Assembly (NCBI GenBank): GCA_029433475.1
Contig: JAQTIE010000006.1
Location: forward strand, 166,682-230,681
Origin: Neisseriaceae bacterium ESL0693
GTDB lineage: Bacteria > Pseudomonadota > Gammaproteobacteria > Burkholderiales > Neisseriaceae
Reading direction: 5' to 3'
DNA length: 64,000 nt
Positions 26,453 to 36,440 of the stretch are shown here, piece by piece. A program made the translations under genes and the position numbers. The notes below the pieces were generated by a model. It did not search any database and had not been told where the DNA came from. It saw only the letters and a program-made list of their open reading frames with translations. How positions within the stretch are numbered: the first letter of the stretch is position 1; each line of letters starts with the position of its first letter.

Positions 26453-27559
26453 TTAAACCCAGTAACCACAACCCGCAATACGTGCTCCGCGGGCGCCAGT
26501 AGCATGATGAACATCAACCGCCTGTTTTTGGCACCAGCAGGCAGCCAGCCAGGCAAATGCGGCAGCTTCTACCCATTGCGGCGGCAATTGTAATGCCGTT
26601 GTGTCACTCAGGGTGATCTGGTGCGCCGATAATAAAGCGTACAGTGTTTCTATTAGCAAGCCATTTTGGGCACCACCGCCACAGACAAACACCTGTTGTG
26701 TCTGCGGTGCATGGCTGATGATGGCCTGTGTGGCTGTCCGGGCGGTGAGCATCAATAAGGTACGCAACACATCTGCCGGCGCTTCCTGACCGTTTAAATG
26801 CTGTCTGAGCCAGCTTAAATTAAATAATTCGCGTCCGGTGCTTTTGGGATAAGGACGGGCAAAATAAGGCTCGGCCAGCAGGTTATCCAATAGTAAAGGC
26901 AGGATACGGCCACTGGCGGCCAGTAAACCCTGATCATCATAAGCACATGCCCAATGCTGTTGTACCCAGGCATCCATCAGCATATTGGCCGGTCCGGTAT
27001 CAAAGCCCCAGGCCGGTTGATCCGGCGGCAGAATACTGATATTGGCAATACCACCTAAATTCAAAACAACCCTTGTTTGCGTGTTATCGGCAAAAACGGC
27101 CTGATGAAATGCCGGCACTAAAGGCGCGCCCTGACCGCCGGCGGCCAGATCACGCTCACGAAAATGACCCACGGTGGTGATCTGAGTCAGTTCTGCCAGT
27201 AATGCCCAGTCCATTAACTGGATACTGTAACCGGATTGGGGTGCATGGCGTATGGTCTGCCCATGGCAGCCAATGGCCTTGATATGGCCGGCATTTAAGC
27301 CTGTCTGTTGTAATAATTGTATGATTGCCTGCGCATTGAGTCTGGCCAGTTGCTGTGCCAGTAAAGCGCTCTGTGCCAATTCATTGCTTTGTACGTTTTG
27401 TAATTGCAAAAGTGCCTGTCTGAGTGCCGACGGATAAGCCACAAAAGTATGTGCTACCGCACCTTGCCATGCAGTTTGGTCAAACTGAGCCAATACTGCA
27501 TCAACACCGTCCATACTGGTGCCGGACATCAGGCCGATATAGTAATCATTGTTTTGCAT
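26453..27559 (-). CDS. anmK: Anhydro-N-acetylmuramic acid kinase
   Basis: A 368-aa sugar kinase that hydrolyses and phosphorylates anhydro-MurNAc released by murein turnover, giving MurNAc-6-phosphate. The family signature YYIGLMSGTSMDGVDAVL is at the N terminus. GCHGQTIRH near residue 100 and VLNLGGIANIS and FDTGPANMLMD near 155-185 are the ATP and sugar-binding segments. VCGGGAQNG lies near 300. I start at 27559 because the next upstream candidate would overlap xthA. It begins 13 nt after the xthA stop, so the two probably share a transcript. Confidence 0.94.
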   Translation of the reverse strand: MQNNDYYIGLMSGTSMDGVDAVLAQFDQTAWQGAVAHTFVAYPSALRQALLQLQNVQSNELAQSALLAQQLARLNAQAIIQLLQQTGLNAGHIKAIGCHGQTIRHAPQSGYSIQLMDWALLAELTQITTVGHFRERDLAAGGQGAPLVPAFHQAVFADNTQTRVVLNLGGIANISILPPDQPAWGFDTGPANMLMDAWVQQHWACAYDDQGLLAASGRILPLLLDNLLAEPYFARPYPKSTGRELFNLSWLRQHLNGQEAPADVLRTLLMLTARTATQAIISHAPQTQQVFVCGGGAQNGLLIETLYALLSAHQITLSDTTALQLPPQWVEAAAFAWLAACWCQKQAVDVHHATGARGARIAGCGYWV

Positions 27560-27572
27560 AAGACTGGCCGCC

Positions 27573-28337
27573 TCAGGCAAACTGGGCAATAACCGGCGCG
27601 TGATCGCTGGGGCGTTCCCAGCCGCGAGCTTCAGTAGCCACGCTCACGTCTTGCAAGCGACTGAGTAAGGGAGCGCTGACCAGAATATGATCGATGCGTA
27701 ATCCCAGTTGGCGTTTAAACATATTCATGCGGTAGTCCCACCAGGTATAGCAGGCTTTTTCAGGATGGCAGTGATGGAGGCTGTCATGCAGACCACAATC
27801 CAAAAGAGCCTGAAACCATTGCCTTTCTGTGGTAGAGCATAATATTTTTTCATGCCATTTTTCGGTATCGTACACATCAATATCATGCGGAGCAATATTA
27901 AAGTCACCCAGCACAATGGTGTTTGCATGTGTCTGTAATTCGTGTGCAACATACTGGCGTAAAGCGGCAAACCAGCGCTGCTTATAAGCAAATTTTTCAC
28001 TGCCCACACTTTCACCATTCACACAATACACACAGATAACGCGAACATCGCCCACGGTAGCGGCAATCACCCGTTTCTGTACATCATCAAAATCGCGCAT
28101 ATCCAGTATCGGGTTTTGGGGTATCTGTTTACTTAAAATAGCCACACCATTATAGGTTTTCTGACCATTCCATACTGCGTGATAGCCCGCTGCTTTGATG
28201 GCCTCAAGCGGAAATTTATCCTGATCCAGTTTCAGCTCTTGTAACGCCAGTATATCCGGCTGATATTGTTCCAGCCAGGCCAATACATGGGGCAGACGGA
28301 CATTAAGCGAATTGACATTCCAGGTAGCAATTTTCAT
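27573..28337 (-). CDS. xthA: Exodeoxyribonuclease III
   Basis: A 254-aa AP endonuclease and 3'-5' exonuclease of base-excision repair. MKIATWNVNSLNVRL, LQELKLDQDKFP (catalytic Glu), the central LGDFNIAPHDIDV (Asp and Asn) and C-terminal LRIDHILVS and SDHAPVIA (catalytic Asp-His) are all present. Two ATGs are adjacent; the second gives the standard MKIATWN start. It is the first gene of the xthA-anmK pair. Confidence 0.95.
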   Translation of the reverse strand: MKIATWNVNSLNVRLPHVLAWLEQYQPDILALQELKLDQDKFPLEAIKAAGYHAVWNGQKTYNGVAILSKQIPQNPILDMRDFDDVQKRVIAATVGDVRVICVYCVNGESVGSEKFAYKQRWFAALRQYVAHELQTHANTIVLGDFNIAPHDIDVYDTEKWHEKILCSTTERQWFQALLDCGLHDSLHHCHPEKACYTWWDYRMNMFKRQLGLRIDHILVSAPLLSRLQDVSVATEARGWERPSDHAPVIAQFA

Positions 28338-28340
28338 CAT

Positions 28341-28854
28341 AGAAAGCGCAAACAGGTAAAACAGCTATTGTATGCGCAAAGACGGTTAAGTTCTATGTCT
28401 GACTGACTGAAGAAGAGCGATTATTTGACTACGGGTCGGTTAGGGAAGATAAATCATTTTATGTCAGCCAGTATGGTTTCGGGGAAATAGGATTCATAAT
28501 GAGGCAATAAAACCCGTTTTGGTGTTGCCGGGCAATGGTAGTGGTTTTATGATTTTGGTTAACCCTTTGCAAAATCTACCCTCATATTTGGTATTAACAA
28601 CAATGATTTTATAAAAAAGGCAGCATTTGCGGCTTATACTCAGATTATTGTGGTTTGCTCAAAAAATGGTTATTGCAGTAATGGCTAACTGATTATAAAA
28701 ATAACATTTAATTTTCCGGTTAATAAGGTATATGCCTGTTTCCGGCTGATGCCCGTGCTTTAATGTAGCTGGTGATCTGTTTTACTTTGTGCAGAAGATA
28801 GAAGCCGCTGGTTTTATAAATGGTGCAACTTCTGTCTGGTGAATGATAGGTATG
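28341..28854. other. Intergenic region, no gene seen
   Basis: About 510 bases between two minus-strand genes. Open frames are short and lack ribosome binding sites. No repeat, tRNA or clear terminator hairpin is visible. Confidence 0.55.
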
Positions 28855-29385
28855 TTATTTATCTGAAGACAGATGCAGAATTGAATAGATTTTCTGATCA
28901 ATATTGACTACCGGTTTATGTTCAAAAAAGGTGAAATTGGCCATTTTCCATTTATCCGGATTATAAATAATGACCTTACCTGATTCATCTGGCTGGTTGA
29001 TTGGGTTGAAATCAACATCTTTCAGACTCAGACGGGGTGTTATATCCGTATATTGTTCCACAACAAAGTGACTGTTTTTAAATGAATGTTTGAGTTCAAT
29101 CAGGGCAGTAATGCCGATTTCGATGTTTTTCCAGCCAAAAGATTGAATGATATGATCAAAAAATCCCTGGAAAATGAATTGATTCATGCCTTCTGTTTCT
29201 TTCCAGACATAAAGCGGGCAATAACTGTTTGCCAGTGCGCCCGCAGCTTTTTCCGTAATTAAATAAGCTTTAAACAATAAATCAGGAAAACGATCAGTTT
29301 TACTGCCGTTCTGTTTTATGCGGTTTTTAATGATATCCATATCATAATCAGCAGGCAGGCTGATTTTATATTGCATGGCTTGCAT
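28855..29385 (-). CDS. DUF4865 family protein
   Basis: A 176-aa protein matching the DUF4865 family, judged from AMQYKISLPADYDMDIIKNR at the N terminus, LLFKAYLI near 37, CPLYVWKETEGMNQFIFQG near 61-79 and SFGWKN near 87. The fold is a dimeric alpha/beta barrel resembling small mono-oxygenase-like proteins; the reaction is unknown. Members are often next to a LysR-type regulator, as here, where the divergent gene starts 108 bp away. That geometry suggests the LysR protein controls it. Cytoplasmic, no signal peptide. Confidence 0.82.
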   Translation of the reverse strand: MQAMQYKISLPADYDMDIIKNRIKQNGSKTDRFPDLLFKAYLITEKAAGALANSYCPLYVWKETEGMNQFIFQGFFDHIIQSFGWKNIEIGITALIELKHSFKNSHFVVEQYTDITPRLSLKDVDFNPINQPDESGKVIIYNPDKWKMANFTFFEHKPVVNIDQKIYSILHLSSDK

Positions 29386-29493
29386 CGTTCATTACTCCTG
29401 TCAAAAAAACGGTATGTTATGAGATGGCTGGTCACAGGCATAATCCTCATTTATGATCAGGTGATCATGGATGATGATAAGTGATGTGCAGAT

Positions 29494-30225
29494 ATGGATA
29501 TGAAGGATTTGTTGATTTTCAAAACCATTTATGAAATGAAAACGTTAAATCGGGCTGCAAAACATTTAGGCTATACTCAGTCCAATATCAGTGCCCGTTT
29601 GCAAAAAATGGAGCATGAATTACGTACGCTATTATTTATCAGAAATTATGATGGGGTACAGGTAACAGAGCAGGGTGCACGCTTTTATGATTTTGCTATA
29701 AATACATTGACACGACTGGGTGATATTAAAACCGGATTTAATCGTAAAAAATCCAGATTATTAACCTCAGAATTATTATTTAAGTTTCTTGTGGTTGAAA
29801 AAGAACAATATTCCGTCTTAGCTACAGACATTATGATTAAAAAGAGTAGTGAGATAGAACAGGAACTCAGTCAGCATTGCTATGATAATGTAATATGTTT
29901 TAATCCACTGATTCATCATCATTATCAGCGAGTGGCCACAGAGCCATTGATGGTTGGCTTGCTACAGGGTAATCTGGAGGAAAGCAAGACTGATTTACCG
30001 ATTTTTATGAATAGTGATGCCACCTGCCCGCTGCGCCAATTAACACTTGAATTATGGCCGGATACTGATCGTCTGATTGAAATAGATTCATTAGAAAATT
30101 TATTACAACTGGTCATCAGAAAGCAGGGTATGGCAGTGTTACTGCGCTTTCTGATTTCAGCAGATTACCAGCCAGTGGATCATCAGACATATGTTATTGA
30201 TTATTATCATTACCAGCCACAGTAA
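29494..30225 (+). CDS. LysR-type transcriptional regulator, short form
   Basis: The first 60 residues are a standard LysR winged helix (LLIFKTIYEMKTLNRAAKHL, QSNISARLQKMEHEL, FIRNYDGVQVTEQGARFY). The effector-binding part is degenerate: total length is 243 aa instead of about 295, and the inter-domain hinge and first periplasmic-binding-like half are shortened. The frame is open throughout, so this is a compact variant rather than an obvious frameshift. It is divergent from the DUF4865 gene and probably represses or activates it from the 108-bp shared control region. Confidence 0.85.
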   Translation: MDMKDLLIFKTIYEMKTLNRAAKHLGYTQSNISARLQKMEHELRTLLFIRNYDGVQVTEQGARFYDFAINTLTRLGDIKTGFNRKKSRLLTSELLFKFLVVEKEQYSVLATDIMIKKSSEIEQELSQHCYDNVICFNPLIHHHYQRVATEPLMVGLLQGNLEESKTDLPIFMNSDATCPLRQLTLELWPDTDRLIEIDSLENLLQLVIRKQGMAVLLRFLISADYQPVDHQTYVIDYYHYQPQ

Positions 30226-30472
30226 ATAAAGAATCGGGACATGTGCTGATGACTGATCTTTTTTGCATAGGCAATGTGCCTGCACTTTATCTACTCCTTT
30301 TTAGCAAGAAGGGAAGCAGTAAATAAATTCAAGACTGCTTGGAAACAGCAGCTATTTTGACTGCAAAAGAAGTATGAATATTGAGTGTAAAATACCGGTC
30401 AGACAAGGTGGTTTATCCTAAAACAGACTGTCTGGTCTGGCTAAAACTGATGGATTCTTATGGCACCAAACT

Positions 30473-31801
30473 TTAGTCCAGATGAGCAATGGTTACTTTC
30501 AATTCGCGCATGGGTGCCAGCAGTCTATCCCAGTTCTGGCGCTGACGGGCAAATGCCGGCCATTGCTGCTGATCCAGTGGTCTGGCTGGCAAGGCCATGC
30601 TGGCCGGATTGACGGCCTGCCCGTTAATCCGGACTTCATAATGAACATGCGGGCCGGTAGCACGGCCCGTCATGCCTACATAGCCAATGATTTCGCCAGC
30701 CATCACGCTTTGTCCGGCAGCAAGTGGCGCAAAGGCACTCATATGACCATACAATGTTTCTACCGCTTCATTGTGACTTAATACCACTGTATTGCCATAG
30801 CCGCCACGTACGCCGATACTCTGCACCACACCATCGGCGGTAGCGTAAATCGGTGTGCCTGTCGGCGCGGCATAATCAATGCCGCTGTGCATCATCAGGG
30901 TATGTAAAATCGGATGAATCCGGCTGCCAAAGGGTGAAGAGATTCTTATATTATCTACCGGCGCACGGCTGAAACCATGGCGTAAGGGTTGTCCTTTTTC
31001 GTCATAATACTGACCATTGCCTTCCTGTTCCTCATCAAAAAAATAAGCCTGATACAGTTGATTCTGATGGCTGATTTCAGCCGCCAGAATATTGCCTGTA
31101 TCCAGAATCTGACCGTGATAATATAAATTCTGATAAATCAGCCGAATGGTATCACCCGTCATGAGTTGATCCAATGAAAGCCGATCGGCAAAAATCTGAC
31201 GCAATGTTTCGCGAATGGCCACCGGAATATCCGCCTGTGCCAATGCACCCGATGCTGAAGTTTTAATCACCACCGCTTTGAAAACCGGCAATGTTTCTAC
31301 CTCAATCCGCGCCTGATTGAGCTGCCATTGTCCCTGAGTTTGTGTCAAGGACACCAGGTTTTTTTCACCATTATCATGATCGTTAAAAAACTGAATGTCT
31401 GTTAATCTGCCCGCCTGATCTTGCCGGATACTGAGCACCTGATTGGCCTGTAATTGCTGTAGTTGTTTGTTCAATAGCGGTGTTTGTTGTAAATGGCGAA
31501 TATCAGCATCGTCAACGCCCAAACGAGTTAACACCAAAAACAAGGTATCCCCCGGCTGAACCACTTCATCACGCTGGTTTACATCATGACGATGGGGGCT
31601 GATGGTTAATGCAGGCAGATTCAATATGGTATCGCGCGGTTGGTAGCTGGTATTTTTTTTAAATAGCCACAATAAGAGAATGCAAATCACCATGCTCAGC
31701 ACACCAAGCAGCAAAACCATGCAGATTTTGGGATATCGGCGCCAGAAAAATCGCCCGCGACTGATCCAGCGGTTGTGTAAAAAAGCTGAAAATAAAGACA
31801 T
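30473..31801 (-). CDS. M23 family murein endopeptidase, membrane anchored
   Basis: A 442-aa envelope protein. One membrane helix (MVLLLGVLSMVICILLLWLF, residues about 28-47) anchors it. A LysM/OapA-like segment follows (VVQPGDTLFLVLTRLGV, near 80). The C-terminal M23 metallopeptidase has the zinc ligands HSGIDYAAP (H and D), and GHMSAF and HVHYEV (H-x-H). This is the MepM-type DD-endopeptidase architecture also seen in neisserial NMB0315-like proteins, cutting peptide cross-links during cell-wall growth. The downstream-facing neighbour (YihY family) is 36 bp upstream on the same strand, so they may be cotranscribed. Confidence 0.92.
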   Translation of the reverse strand: MSLFSAFLHNRWISRGRFFWRRYPKICMVLLLGVLSMVICILLLWLFKKNTSYQPRDTILNLPALTISPHRHDVNQRDEVVQPGDTLFLVLTRLGVDDADIRHLQQTPLLNKQLQQLQANQVLSIRQDQAGRLTDIQFFNDHDNGEKNLVSLTQTQGQWQLNQARIEVETLPVFKAVVIKTSASGALAQADIPVAIRETLRQIFADRLSLDQLMTGDTIRLIYQNLYYHGQILDTGNILAAEISHQNQLYQAYFFDEEQEGNGQYYDEKGQPLRHGFSRAPVDNIRISSPFGSRIHPILHTLMMHSGIDYAAPTGTPIYATADGVVQSIGVRGGYGNTVVLSHNEAVETLYGHMSAFAPLAAGQSVMAGEIIGYVGMTGRATGPHVHYEVRINGQAVNPASMALPARPLDQQQWPAFARQRQNWDRLLAPMRELKVTIAHLD

Positions 31802-31836
31802 GGAAAAGTATTCCGGTATGCGCTGTGGCGGTTTTT

Positions 31837-33063
31837 TCAGGATGTGGCCGAATTATCCAGCGGGCTTTGTGCTATCCACTGGGTCAGACTTATATGCAGC
31901 GAGCACCGCAAGGGTTGCAACAGGGTGTTTACCGAGTGCGTAATATCATTATAGTCTTTGAGACGATAGACCAATAAATAAAATAAATCGTCCAGCATAA
32001 TATGCTCGGGCGCAGTTTGTAAAACCCAGCCCTGATCGGTTTCCACCACATAGCGTTTGTCAGCCAGCCGCAAAAGTAATTGCTCAAGCTGACTTTCACT
32101 GCTATGCACATGATCGCGTAACTGGTACACCGTCAGTATATGGCCTTGTTGTTGTGCCAGACTCAGTTGCCAGAGTATCGTGAGCGCATCGGTAAAATTA
32201 TCCTGGCGGTGTAGTCTGCTGAAGGTTGAATTGCGCCAGTAAGGCAAAGAAGAAGTGAATACTGCGCCGGTCAGCAGGATAATCCATAATAAATTCAGCC
32301 ACAGCAAAAATACCGGTATGGCAGCAAAAGCACCATAAATAAGCTGATAACTATTAAAATGATTAATATAGAAAGCAAAACCTCGCCGTACTGCTTCCAG
32401 TACCACTGCGGTCACCAGTGCCCCTAAAAGTGCATGCTGCCAGTTAACCATGCGCGAGGGCACCAGCTTGAATAATAAAAACAGCAGCAGCGTGGTTAAA
32501 GCCAGATTGGTCAGTGCATGAAACCCTGAAATTAAAACGGAGTAATGTAGCACCGATTCGCTCTGGCCAGATACCTGACTGAACGTTGATAAACCTGTAC
32601 TGAGTACCAAAGGTCCCAAGGTGAGTAGTGCCCAGTAAATCAGAATTCTGATCCACAATGGCCGGCTCTGGTGTACTTGCCATATCTGATTGAATGACCG
32701 TTCAATGGTTTGAATCAGCATGAGAGAAGTAATGATCATGAAGATGATCCCAATGGCGGTTAAACCACTGGCTTTCTCACGAAATTCAACCAGATACTGG
32801 CGTACTGAATCTGCACCGGCAGCAGGTACCAGGACAGTGGTAATAAAATCATTAAACCGTGTGGCCGTATCGTTAAACATCGGAAACGCTGTGATCACAA
32901 TAATCGTTACTGTAAATAAAGGCACCAACGCCAGTAAAGTGGTAAACGTTAAGCTGGCAGACACCAAAGGAATATTGAAACACTGAAACCGGCGCCAGAT
33001 AAACAATAAAAACTGAATACTTTTATGATGATGATACAGATTTTTCACAGCAGAATATTTCAT
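31837..33063 (-). CDS. YihY/BrkB-family inner membrane protein
   Basis: A 408-aa membrane protein of the UPF0761/BrkB family, once mislabelled ribonuclease BN. Family segments include ASLTFTTLLALVPLFTV near residue 36, GLTAIGIIFMIITSLMLIQTIERSFNQIW near 96 (quoted here in part), and YGAFAAIPVFLLWLNLLWII near 240. Six membrane helices are followed by a C-terminal soluble domain with winged-helix character (YQLRDHVHSSESQLEQLL). The function is unknown, possibly transport. The tail domain is characteristic of the longer neisserial and gammaproteobacterial versions. Confidence 0.9.
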   Translation of the reverse strand: MKYSAVKNLYHHHKSIQFLLFIWRRFQCFNIPLVSASLTFTTLLALVPLFTVTIIVITAFPMFNDTATRFNDFITTVLVPAAGADSVRQYLVEFREKASGLTAIGIIFMIITSLMLIQTIERSFNQIWQVHQSRPLWIRILIYWALLTLGPLVLSTGLSTFSQVSGQSESVLHYSVLISGFHALTNLALTTLLLFLLFKLVPSRMVNWQHALLGALVTAVVLEAVRRGFAFYINHFNSYQLIYGAFAAIPVFLLWLNLLWIILLTGAVFTSSLPYWRNSTFSRLHRQDNFTDALTILWQLSLAQQQGHILTVYQLRDHVHSSESQLEQLLLRLADKRYVVETDQGWVLQTAPEHIMLDDLFYLLVYRLKDYNDITHSVNTLLQPLRCSLHISLTQWIAQSPLDNSATS

Positions 33064-34342
<1,279 letters not shown>

Positions 34343-34368
34343 TTCACACATAAACAGAAAGGGAAAAA

Positions 34369-35118
34369 ATGACTTATGATCATTATCACAGCACTTTAAC
34401 CAGCGCCCCTACGTTAGAAACCATTTATCAGCACCGCTCTATCCGTCGTTTTACTGACGAGCCCTTAACCGACACCGAGCGTGAAGCCATCTGGCAGGCA
34501 GGCCGTGCCGCTTCTTCTTCCAGCTTTATGCAAAGCGTGCATATTATCCGTGTCACCGATGCCGATAAACGCACTGCCTTATCCGAATTGGCGGCGCAAC
34601 AAAAATATGTACGTACCGCGCCTGAATTCTGGGTATTCTGTATTGATTATGCCAAGCACCGGCTGGCTTATCCCGAGGCACAGGTAGACTGGACTGAAGC
34701 CACCTTAATCGGGGCGGTAGATGCCGGTATTATGGCGCAAAACTGTTTACTGGCGGCTGAATCCATTGGTCTGGGCGGCGTCTATATCGGCGCTTTGCGT
34801 AATGGTATTGAGGAAGCGGCCAAGATTCTGGCCTTGCCTGAATACACCGTGCCATTATTCGGCATGTGCCTGGGTCACCCTGATCAGCAACCATTGTATC
34901 GGCCACGTCTGCCACTGAATACCCTGGTCAGTGAAAACCGTTATCGTCTGATTGAGGCAGATACATTGGCGCAATACAATCAAATACTGGCCGATTATTA
35001 TCGGGTACGCAGCAATCTGGATCTGGACTGGAGCCGCGCTGTTATCGATAATTTCGGCAAACCCGTACGGCCGCAAGTGTTGCCGTTTCTGCATAAACAA
35101 GGTCTGGCCAAACGGTAA
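34369..35118 (+). CDS. nfsA: Oxygen-insensitive NADPH nitroreductase
   Basis: A 249-aa FMN nitroreductase of the NfsA/FRP group. HRSIRRFTDEPL (FMN contact), SSSSFMQSVHIIRV near 45-58, GAVDAGIMAQNCLLAAESIG near 121-140 and GGVYIGALRNG near 142-152 are present. The C-terminal NfsA extension is present too. It reduces nitroaromatics and quinones using NADPH. GGGAAAAA-like AAAGGGAAAAA gives a ribosome binding site before the ATG. It is second in the wrbA-nfsA operon and ends at a terminator. Confidence 0.93.
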   Translation: MTYDHYHSTLTSAPTLETIYQHRSIRRFTDEPLTDTEREAIWQAGRAASSSSFMQSVHIIRVTDADKRTALSELAAQQKYVRTAPEFWVFCIDYAKHRLAYPEAQVDWTEATLIGAVDAGIMAQNCLLAAESIGLGGVYIGALRNGIEEAAKILALPEYTVPLFGMCLGHPDQQPLYRPRLPLNTLVSENRYRLIEADTLAQYNQILADYYRVRSNLDLDWSRAVIDNFGKPVRPQVLPFLHKQGLAKR

Positions 35119-35143
35119 TTGATTCTGCTTGCGTTGACCAAAT

Positions 35144-35178
35144 CATGGCTATTCGAGCAATCGGGTAGCCATTTTTGT
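35144..35178 (+). terminator. Terminator of wrbA-nfsA
   Basis: ATGGCTA and TAGCCAT pair around a 14-nt loop followed by TTTTTGTT. Confidence 0.8.
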
Positions 35179-35570
35179 TATGGCTCAAGGCAAGAGGTTT
35201 AAGCGAAAAATACCATGATCATGGCTGGGTGAGATCATCAAATTTAAAATCCGTTGGTGATGAAAACAAGATTTTAGAAATCACGTTTACCTATGAAATA
35301 ACCTATCAGTATTTTAATATACCGGCGGCGGTTTATCAGAATCTGCTGTCCGCAGTGCCTAGGCCGGTATATAAAGCGGTTGCTGAAGATGGTAGTAAAC
35401 GGAAAGTCATTAAAGAAATTTCTTCATTATTGACTATGACTTTAGGTATTCCGGTAACAGCATTGGTTTGTCCTGTTGGTTATTTTGCATATGCCCAGTC
35501 TGGTGATATTGCACCAACCAGTGCAGCCAATGCCATTCGTGTTACGATCACAAGTCATCAAAGTAATTAG
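35175..35570 (+). CDS. Hypothetical protein with KTSC-like domain, possibly 5'-truncated
   Basis: The frame opens with TTG at 35175, inside the preceding terminator tail, and gives up to 131 aa. A GTG at 35229 is another start. The segment ITYQYFNIPAAVYQNLLSAV resembles the KTSC domain, a small domain found in phage and mobile-element proteins. A short hydrophobic stretch follows (MTLGIPVTALVCPVGYF). No ribosome binding site is seen at either start, so this may be a 3' fragment of a longer gene. It opens a small accessory island with the toxin-antitoxin pair. Confidence 0.5.
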   Translation: MLWLKARGLSEKYHDHGWVRSSNLKSVGDENKILEITFTYEITYQYFNIPAAVYQNLLSAVPRPVYKAVAEDGSKRKVIKEISSLLTMTLGIPVTALVCPVGYFAYAQSGDIAPTSAANAIRVTITSHQSN

Positions 35571-35589
35571 GTTTAAATCAGTAATTAAA

Positions 35590-35623
35590 GATAATGAGCC
35601 AGTCTTTAGACTGGCTCATTATC
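35590..35623. terminator. Strong 15-bp hairpin after the KTSC-like gene
   Basis: GATAATGAGCCAGTC (35590-35604) and GACTGGCTCATTATC (35609-35623) are perfect complements around a TTTA loop. No T run follows. It probably acts as a transcript end or processing site. Confidence 0.65.
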
Positions 35624-35664
35624 AAACCATACAACACAGTGATAGTAGATTGAGTATGGTTTTA

Positions 35665-35684
35665 TTGTAACCTATAGGATACAA
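35665..35684. promoter_or_regulatory. 20-bp palindromic operator of the toxin-antitoxin operon
   Basis: TTGTAACCTATAGGATACAA is a palindrome with one mismatched pair. It lies 7 bp before the toxin ATG and overlaps a plausible -10 (TATAGG) 16 nt from TTGAGT. Type II antitoxins with a helix-turn-helix, like the one encoded here, usually repress their own operon from such a site. Confidence 0.65.
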
Positions 35685-35691
35685 TTTATAC

Positions 35692-35995
35692 ATGAATATA
35701 ATTTATACAACCAGTATTTTTAATAAGTGGTTTTCAGGAATCAGAGACAATATGATTAAGAGACGTTTACAGGCTCGTATAGATCGTATTGAAGATGGCC
35801 ATTTTGGCGATTGCAAACCAGTTGGTTCGGGAGTGTCAGAATTACGTTGTTTTTGGCGGCGGTCTTAGAATTTATTATTGCCAGCGAGGCAATGAAATTG
35901 TAATTTTATTGGCCGGCAAAGATAAGTCAAGTCAGCAGCAAGATATAGAAACCGCTATTGCATTGATGCATGACATTGAAAGAGAGGAATTATAA
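35692..35995 (+). pseudogene. RelE/HigB-like addiction-module toxin, frameshifted
   Basis: The frame starting at 35692 encodes the N-terminal half of a killer protein of the RelE/ParE-like COG3657 group ([28 protein letters not shown]). At about 35848 one extra T in CGTTGTTTTTGG shifts the frame and TAG (35866) stops it. The second half continues one base later in the neighbouring frame ([20 protein letters not shown], then [13 protein letters not shown]) to TAA at 35993-35995. Joined, the two give a normal-length protein of about 100 aa. The natural toxin would act as an mRNA interferase. Here it is probably inactive unless the T run allows slippage. Confidence 0.82.
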
Positions 35996-36288
35996 TGGCT
36001 AGCATGAAACTGAAACGCTGGGATAGTGCAGAGCATTTGCAAACTGAACAGGATATGCAGGACTATTTAAGAGCATGCATGAAAGAAGCGCCTGATGATG
36101 CCATTTTTATTGTCAAGGCATTGGGTAATATTGCACGAGCACGAGGTATGACCCAATTGGCCAAAGATACTGGATTATGCCGAGAGAGCCTTTATAAGGC
36201 TTTATCAGGTAATGGCAATCCAAGTTTTGATACTATTTTAAAGGTTTCTAATGCGCTTGGTCTGAAACTGAGTTTTCATCAAGCCTAA
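35995..36288 (+). CDS. Addiction-module antidote with helix-turn-helix
   Basis: A 97-aa antitoxin of the COG3636 putative addiction-module antidote type. It begins MASMKLKRWDSAEHLQTEQD and carries a Cro/C1-like helix-turn-helix (MTQLAKDTGLCRESLYKALS) at about residues 56-75. SFDTILKVSNALGLKLSF at the end is typical. Its ATG overlaps the toxin TAA (TAATG). It should neutralise the toxin and repress the operon through the palindrome at 35665. It is intact while the toxin is broken, the order of decay expected because losing the antitoxin first would be lethal. Confidence 0.88.
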   Translation: MASMKLKRWDSAEHLQTEQDMQDYLRACMKEAPDDAIFIVKALGNIARARGMTQLAKDTGLCRESLYKALSGNGNPSFDTILKVSNALGLKLSFHQA

Positions 36289-36320
36289 AAGTTATTTTGC
36301 AAAGAGTTAATTTAACCACT

Positions 36321-36347
36321 AGCCAGCTTTTATTAGCTGGCTTTTTT
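36321..36347 (+). terminator. Terminator of the toxin-antitoxin operon
   Basis: AGCCAGCT and AGCTGGCT form a hairpin with a TTTTATT loop and a TTTTTT tail. Confidence 0.9.
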
Positions 36348-36392
36348 ATTTATTTTAAAAATAAGTATTTTATTTAGTTACACTTGCCTAGA

Positions 36393-36425
36393 AAATACCG
36401 TCTTATTATTAAGACGGTATTTTTA
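36393..36425. terminator. Second hairpin terminator
   Basis: AAATACCGTCTTA and TAAGACGGTATTT pair around TTAT and end in TTTATT. It insulates the downstream pseudogene from the toxin-antitoxin operon. Confidence 0.75.
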
Positions 36426-36440
36426 TTGTGGGAAAGATGT

